Shown here piece by piece: positions 61,329-64,000 of a DNA stretch of 64,000 bases; within the stretch, counting starts at the first letter, position 1; every line of letters begins with the position of its first letter. Origin of the DNA: Pedobacter lusitanus. GTDB lineage: Bacteria; Bacteroidota; Bacteroidia; Sphingobacteriales; Sphingobacteriaceae. The stretch lies in the NCBI RefSeq assembly GCF_040026395.1, contig NZ_CP157278.1, forward strand, positions 1,612,001-1,676,000, given 5' to 3'. The position numbers were made by a program, and so were the translations under genes. Under the pieces are notes generated by a model. The model was not told where the DNA came from, ran no database searches, and saw only the letters and a list, made by a program, of their open reading frames with translations.

Positions 61329-64000
61329 TTATAGCCCAATTTTTAAAGAAATAATTACCTGTTTCTGCAGTGGCTGCGCAACACCTCCGGCGTTAAAAAA
61401 TTCAGGGTCCTGTCCTTCCAGTTTTTTATCTGCAAAAAACAGCAGCATATTTGTAGCTGCCGCTGTTAAAGACATTGAATGCAGACCTATAGCATTCGCA
61501 AATCTCTCTGGCAGCTGGTAGGCCAGTGAAACATATTTTAATCTTGCAAAACCACCATTGGCAACCCGTGCAGAAGAAAAATTGTAATTATTATATGGAT
61601 AATAACCCGATGGCATATTATAATTGTTAATCGCATCCATAATGGATGGTATGTTAGTTTTTGCTTCATCACCGGGAAGTATCCATCTGTTTCTGAATTC
61701 TGTCGGCATCGCATCAAGATCAGAGTAGGTAGGTTTAAATACTGAATTCAGTCTTATTTTATTCCCCCCCTGATAGATGAGTTGTGCTGTCAATGTAAAT
61801 GCTTTATAGCGGATGCTATTAGTAAAACCACCCGAATAAGGAGGATCTACCGGTCCTTCATATTTCAGATATTTTGTTTCGATATCCTGTAAGTTTGTTT
61901 TCTGGCTGATTTCTCCCAGTTCGTTTACAAAAAGCGGAATACCAGTCAGATGATCCAGTCCCTTGAAATCCAGAGAGTACAATGAACCAACAGGACGCCC
62001 CAGCTGATTACCACCTGTTGGTAATAACATATCAAAAATAATAGGCTGATCCTTAGTATTGGTAATCTTATTGGCAGCATAAGAAAATATAAGTGTAGAC
62101 CTCCATCCCCAGTCTTTTTCTCTGATGATTTCACCTGAAACTGTAAATTCAACTCCATGAGACCGGAGATTCGCATAATTCCCTGTTTTATCAATCTGTC
62201 CGCCAATACCGCTGCTTCTTAACCTGCCAATCAGGTCAAAACCTTTTTTATTATATACATCAGCTGTAACACTAAGCCTGTTATTAAAAAACCCGGCATC
62301 CATACCAATATTACCAGAATATTGCTTTTCATAGGTCAGATTTGAATTTTCCAGGTCTCTTATATTTATTCCCGATTCAATTTCCGGCGAATATGGTCTT
62401 AGCGTATTAACTGTTTTTAATATCAGTGCAGAATTAGTTGCGTTACCTGTACTGGCTGATAAACCGTAACTGGCTCTTAATTTCAAGGTACTGATAGCCT
62501 CGACATCCTTTAAGAATTTTTCCTGATCAATGTTCCAGGAACCACTCACACTCCAGGTAGGTAACCATCTTGCCTGAGGTGATTTTCCAAGCTGATTGGA
62601 ACCGTCATATCTGGCTGCCGCGCTCAGGTTATATTTATGATCAAAGGTATAACCTGCGGTTGCATAAAAGGAAGCAAACCTATCCTGCGTTTTACCCATT
62701 CCATAGTACTGCCTGTTCTGCTCCACCCCTTGTTTAATGATTTTGTAATTCACCAGTGGAATTCCACCGTTTTCATACTGATAACCAAAACCATTATTAA
62801 ACGCATCCTGCCTGTCCGCCGATCGGATTTCCTGCCCGACAAGAACATTCAGATCATGTCTGCCAAAACTCCTGATATAAGTCAGGTTATTTCTGAAATT
62901 GTAACTTCCCAGTGAATTATCATTCCGGTTGTACAATCCACCGGCTCCCATAACAACTTCGGGTAATGCATTCGGGTTATCGGTATCCTTGTATAAATAG
63001 GTATTACCATTTGCAATCTGTGAATTATAATTAGCCCTGTAAGCATTGGCTCTGTTAGAATTTTCATTCACCAGATTTTCCTGAGTTGTTTTGGCATAAC
63101 GGGCCGCCCCAAGAAACTCGTATTTCAGATAAGGATCTACTTTGTAAGCCAGATTCAATTGTAATTTGACATCCAGTCCTGTTAATTTCAGCTGGTTGTT
63201 TTGTAATTCATTGATAATATTAAAAGGCGCATAATTCATTCTGAAATATTCCAGGTTACCCTGCTCATCATATGGAGTTAATGCGCGGCTTGTATTTAAA
63301 GCGTAACTATAAGGGTTAATATCAAATTCACGGGTCAGTTTACCAAAATAAGCATCGTTTGTCCGGTTTATAGTACCAGGTGCATTTTGCTCTCTGTAAG
63401 ATGCTGTAGTGATTATTCCACCGCTTAGTTTACTGGAAAAATTGTAGGTATTCTGCGAGTTAAAAGTATAACGCTTCACTTTATCAGCAATAGTCCATCC
63501 ATTATCATTATAAAAACTTACTGAGGTGTAATGCTGCGCCTTATCAGTTCCGCTGGAGATACTAATCGAATGTTCCTGAGTTAAAGTATTACGAAACAAG
63601 TATTTAAACCAGTCAGTGTTAGCCGATGCATATCTGCTCAAAAAAGCATTACGCGCATCCGGCGTATTCTGTAAAAGGAATTGTCCGGTTGCCGGATCAA
63701 TGGTTTGCAAATTATTATACATCTTCCCGTATACGCCGACATTAGCTGCATTGCCGATATCTTTAAGATTGAGCATACCTTTTCCATATAACTCAGAGTA
63801 AATGGACATTTGATCAGCTGAATTTGAAATATTAAAGCCATTGTAGCTGGGACGCAGTTGTGAACTAAAATTACCGGTGTAGTTGATCTGTAAATTCCCG
63901 CTTTTCCCTTTCTTAGTGGTAATCACCACTACTCCGTTCATTGCTCTTGCCCCATACAGTGAAGTTGCTGCAACATCCTTTAAAACATAAATATCTTCAA
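61329..64000 (-). CDS. SusC/RagA TonB-linked outer-membrane transporter, N-terminus off the edge
   Basis: The frame continues past the last ATG at 63939 to the window edge, so the signal peptide, the CarboxypepD-reg-like domain and most of the plug are missing here. What remains starts inside the plug ('DVAATSLYGARAMNGVVVIT', the conserved SusC motif) and runs through about 870 residues of a 22-strand barrel to the final aromatic strand ('QKQVIISLKIGL'). TonB-driven importer paired with the SusD lipoprotein 15 bases downstream. Outer membrane. Confidence 0.93.
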   Translation of the reverse strand, partial: EDIYVLKDVAATSLYGARAMNGVVVITTKKGKSGNLQINYTGNFSSQLRPSYNGFNISNSADQMSIYSELYGKGMLNLKDIGNAANVGVYGKMYNNLQTIDPATGQFLLQNTPDARNAFLSRYASANTDWFKYLFRNTLTQEHSISISSGTDKAQHYTSVSFYNDNGWTIADKVKRYTFNSQNTYNFSSKLSGGIITTASYREQNAPGTINRTNDAYFGKLTREFDINPYSYALNTSRALTPYDEQGNLEYFRMNYAPFNIINELQNNQLKLTGLDVKLQLNLAYKVDPYLKYEFLGAARYAKTTQENLVNENSNRANAYRANYNSQIANGNTYLYKDTDNPNALPEVVMGAGGLYNRNDNSLGSYNFRNNLTYIRSFGRHDLNVLVGQEIRSADRQDAFNNGFGYQYENGGIPLVNYKIIKQGVEQNRQYYGMGKTQDRFASFYATAGYTFDHKYNLSAAARYDGSNQLGKSPQARWLPTWSVSGSWNIDQEKFLKDVEAISTLKLRASYGLSASTGNATNSALILKTVNTLRPYSPEIESGINIRDLENSNLTYEKQYSGNIGMDAGFFNNRLSVTADVYNKKGFDLIGRLRSSGIGGQIDKTGNYANLRSHGVEFTVSGEIIREKDWGWRSTLIFSYAANKITNTKDQPIIFDMLLPTGGNQLGRPVGSLYSLDFKGLDHLTGIPLFVNELGEISQKTNLQDIETKYLKYEGPVDPPYSGGFTNSIRYKAFTLTAQLIYQGGNKIRLNSVFKPTYSDLDAMPTEFRNRWILPGDEAKTNIPSIMDAINNYNMPSGYYPYNNYNFSSARVANGGFARLKYVSLAYQLPERFANAIGLHSMSLTAAATNMLLFFADKKLEGQDPEFFNAGGVAQPLQKQVIISLKIGL

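Noticed and set aside
1..64000. tRNA, rRNA, insertion sequence or prophage
   Set aside because: Intergenic gaps are short and none showed tRNA cloverleaf motifs; no transposase, integrase or phage structural protein was recognised in any long frame.

Overview
The window is about 64 kb of a low-GC Bacteroidota chromosome, most likely Sphingobacteriaceae and Pedobacter-like. The evidence is a SusC/SusD pair, HAE1-type RND efflux operons, many SPII lipoproteins with short Cys lipoboxes, DUF2490, DUF4302 and DUF6702 proteins, promoters resembling the Bacteroidota TTG-N17..23-TAnnTTTG consensus, and weak Shine-Dalgarno signals. No rRNA, tRNA, CRISPR array, transposase or phage gene was seen. This looks like ordinary chromosome rather than an island.

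Layout. 1-5.5 kb: the 3' end of an RND outer-membrane factor, a metallophosphoesterase, MsrB, a secreted M28 peptidase, a cyclohexadienyl-dehydratase-like lipoprotein and a small lipoprotein. 5.5-12 kb (mostly minus): an SRPBCC protein, phosphoglycerate mutase, an unknown helical protein beside a gene remnant, a heterodimeric ABC exporter and a zincless Fpg/Nei-type glycosylase. 12-19.4 kb: an orphan receiver domain, a Dcp-like M3 peptidase, a DUF2490 barrel, a GntP permease and a Prc/Tsp protease. 19.4-26.7 kb (minus): a six-gene assimilatory sulfate-reduction operon (sulfite reductase, cobA, siroheme synthase fused to a TauE/SafE transporter, cysH, cysD, cysN). Upstream of it lie a TAnnTTTG promoter, a 14-bp palindrome and an orphan terminator hairpin. 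27-33 kb: a membrane-anchored MutS-like ATPase, a membrane protein, a DUF1349 protein, and an MFS/serine-hydrolase pair divergent from an HxlR regulator. 33-38.7 kb: two ankyrin proteins, a START-domain protein, an L,D-transpeptidase and a PAP2 phosphatase. 38.7-47.8 kb: SbcC/SbcD, a small membrane protein, a PPP-like lipoprotein phosphatase, an MFS transporter, a histidine-heptad coiled-coil lipoprotein and a 74-aa protein. 47.8-54.4 kb: an RND operon with its TetR regulator and three matching operator-like palindromes. 54.4-57.8 kb: a GC-rich inverted/tandem repeat, a DUF6702 protein and an M1 peptidase. 57.8-64 kb: a SusC/SusD cluster with a zinc metallohydrolase lipoprotein and a DUF4302 lipoprotein; SusC runs off the right edge.

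How the genes work together. The cys operon takes activated sulfate (CysDN) through APS reduction (Fe-S CysH; no APS kinase gene is present) to sulfide, and supplies the siroheme for its own reductase. The TetR/RND set is a self-contained, probably autoregulated drug-efflux locus. The HxlR gene probably controls the divergent hydrolase/MFS genes. SbcC and SbcD form one DNA-end-processing nuclease. The terminal SusCD cluster is a nutrient-uptake locus of a type that carries a surface HExxH lipoprotein.

Nothing here is clearly a new defence or mobile system. The best candidates for undescribed biology are the GC-rich 11-bp-unit inverted repeat at 54585-54668, the strict histidine-heptad lipoprotein, the siroheme synthase-TauE fusion, and the orphan hairpin or possible small RNA upstream of the cys operon.
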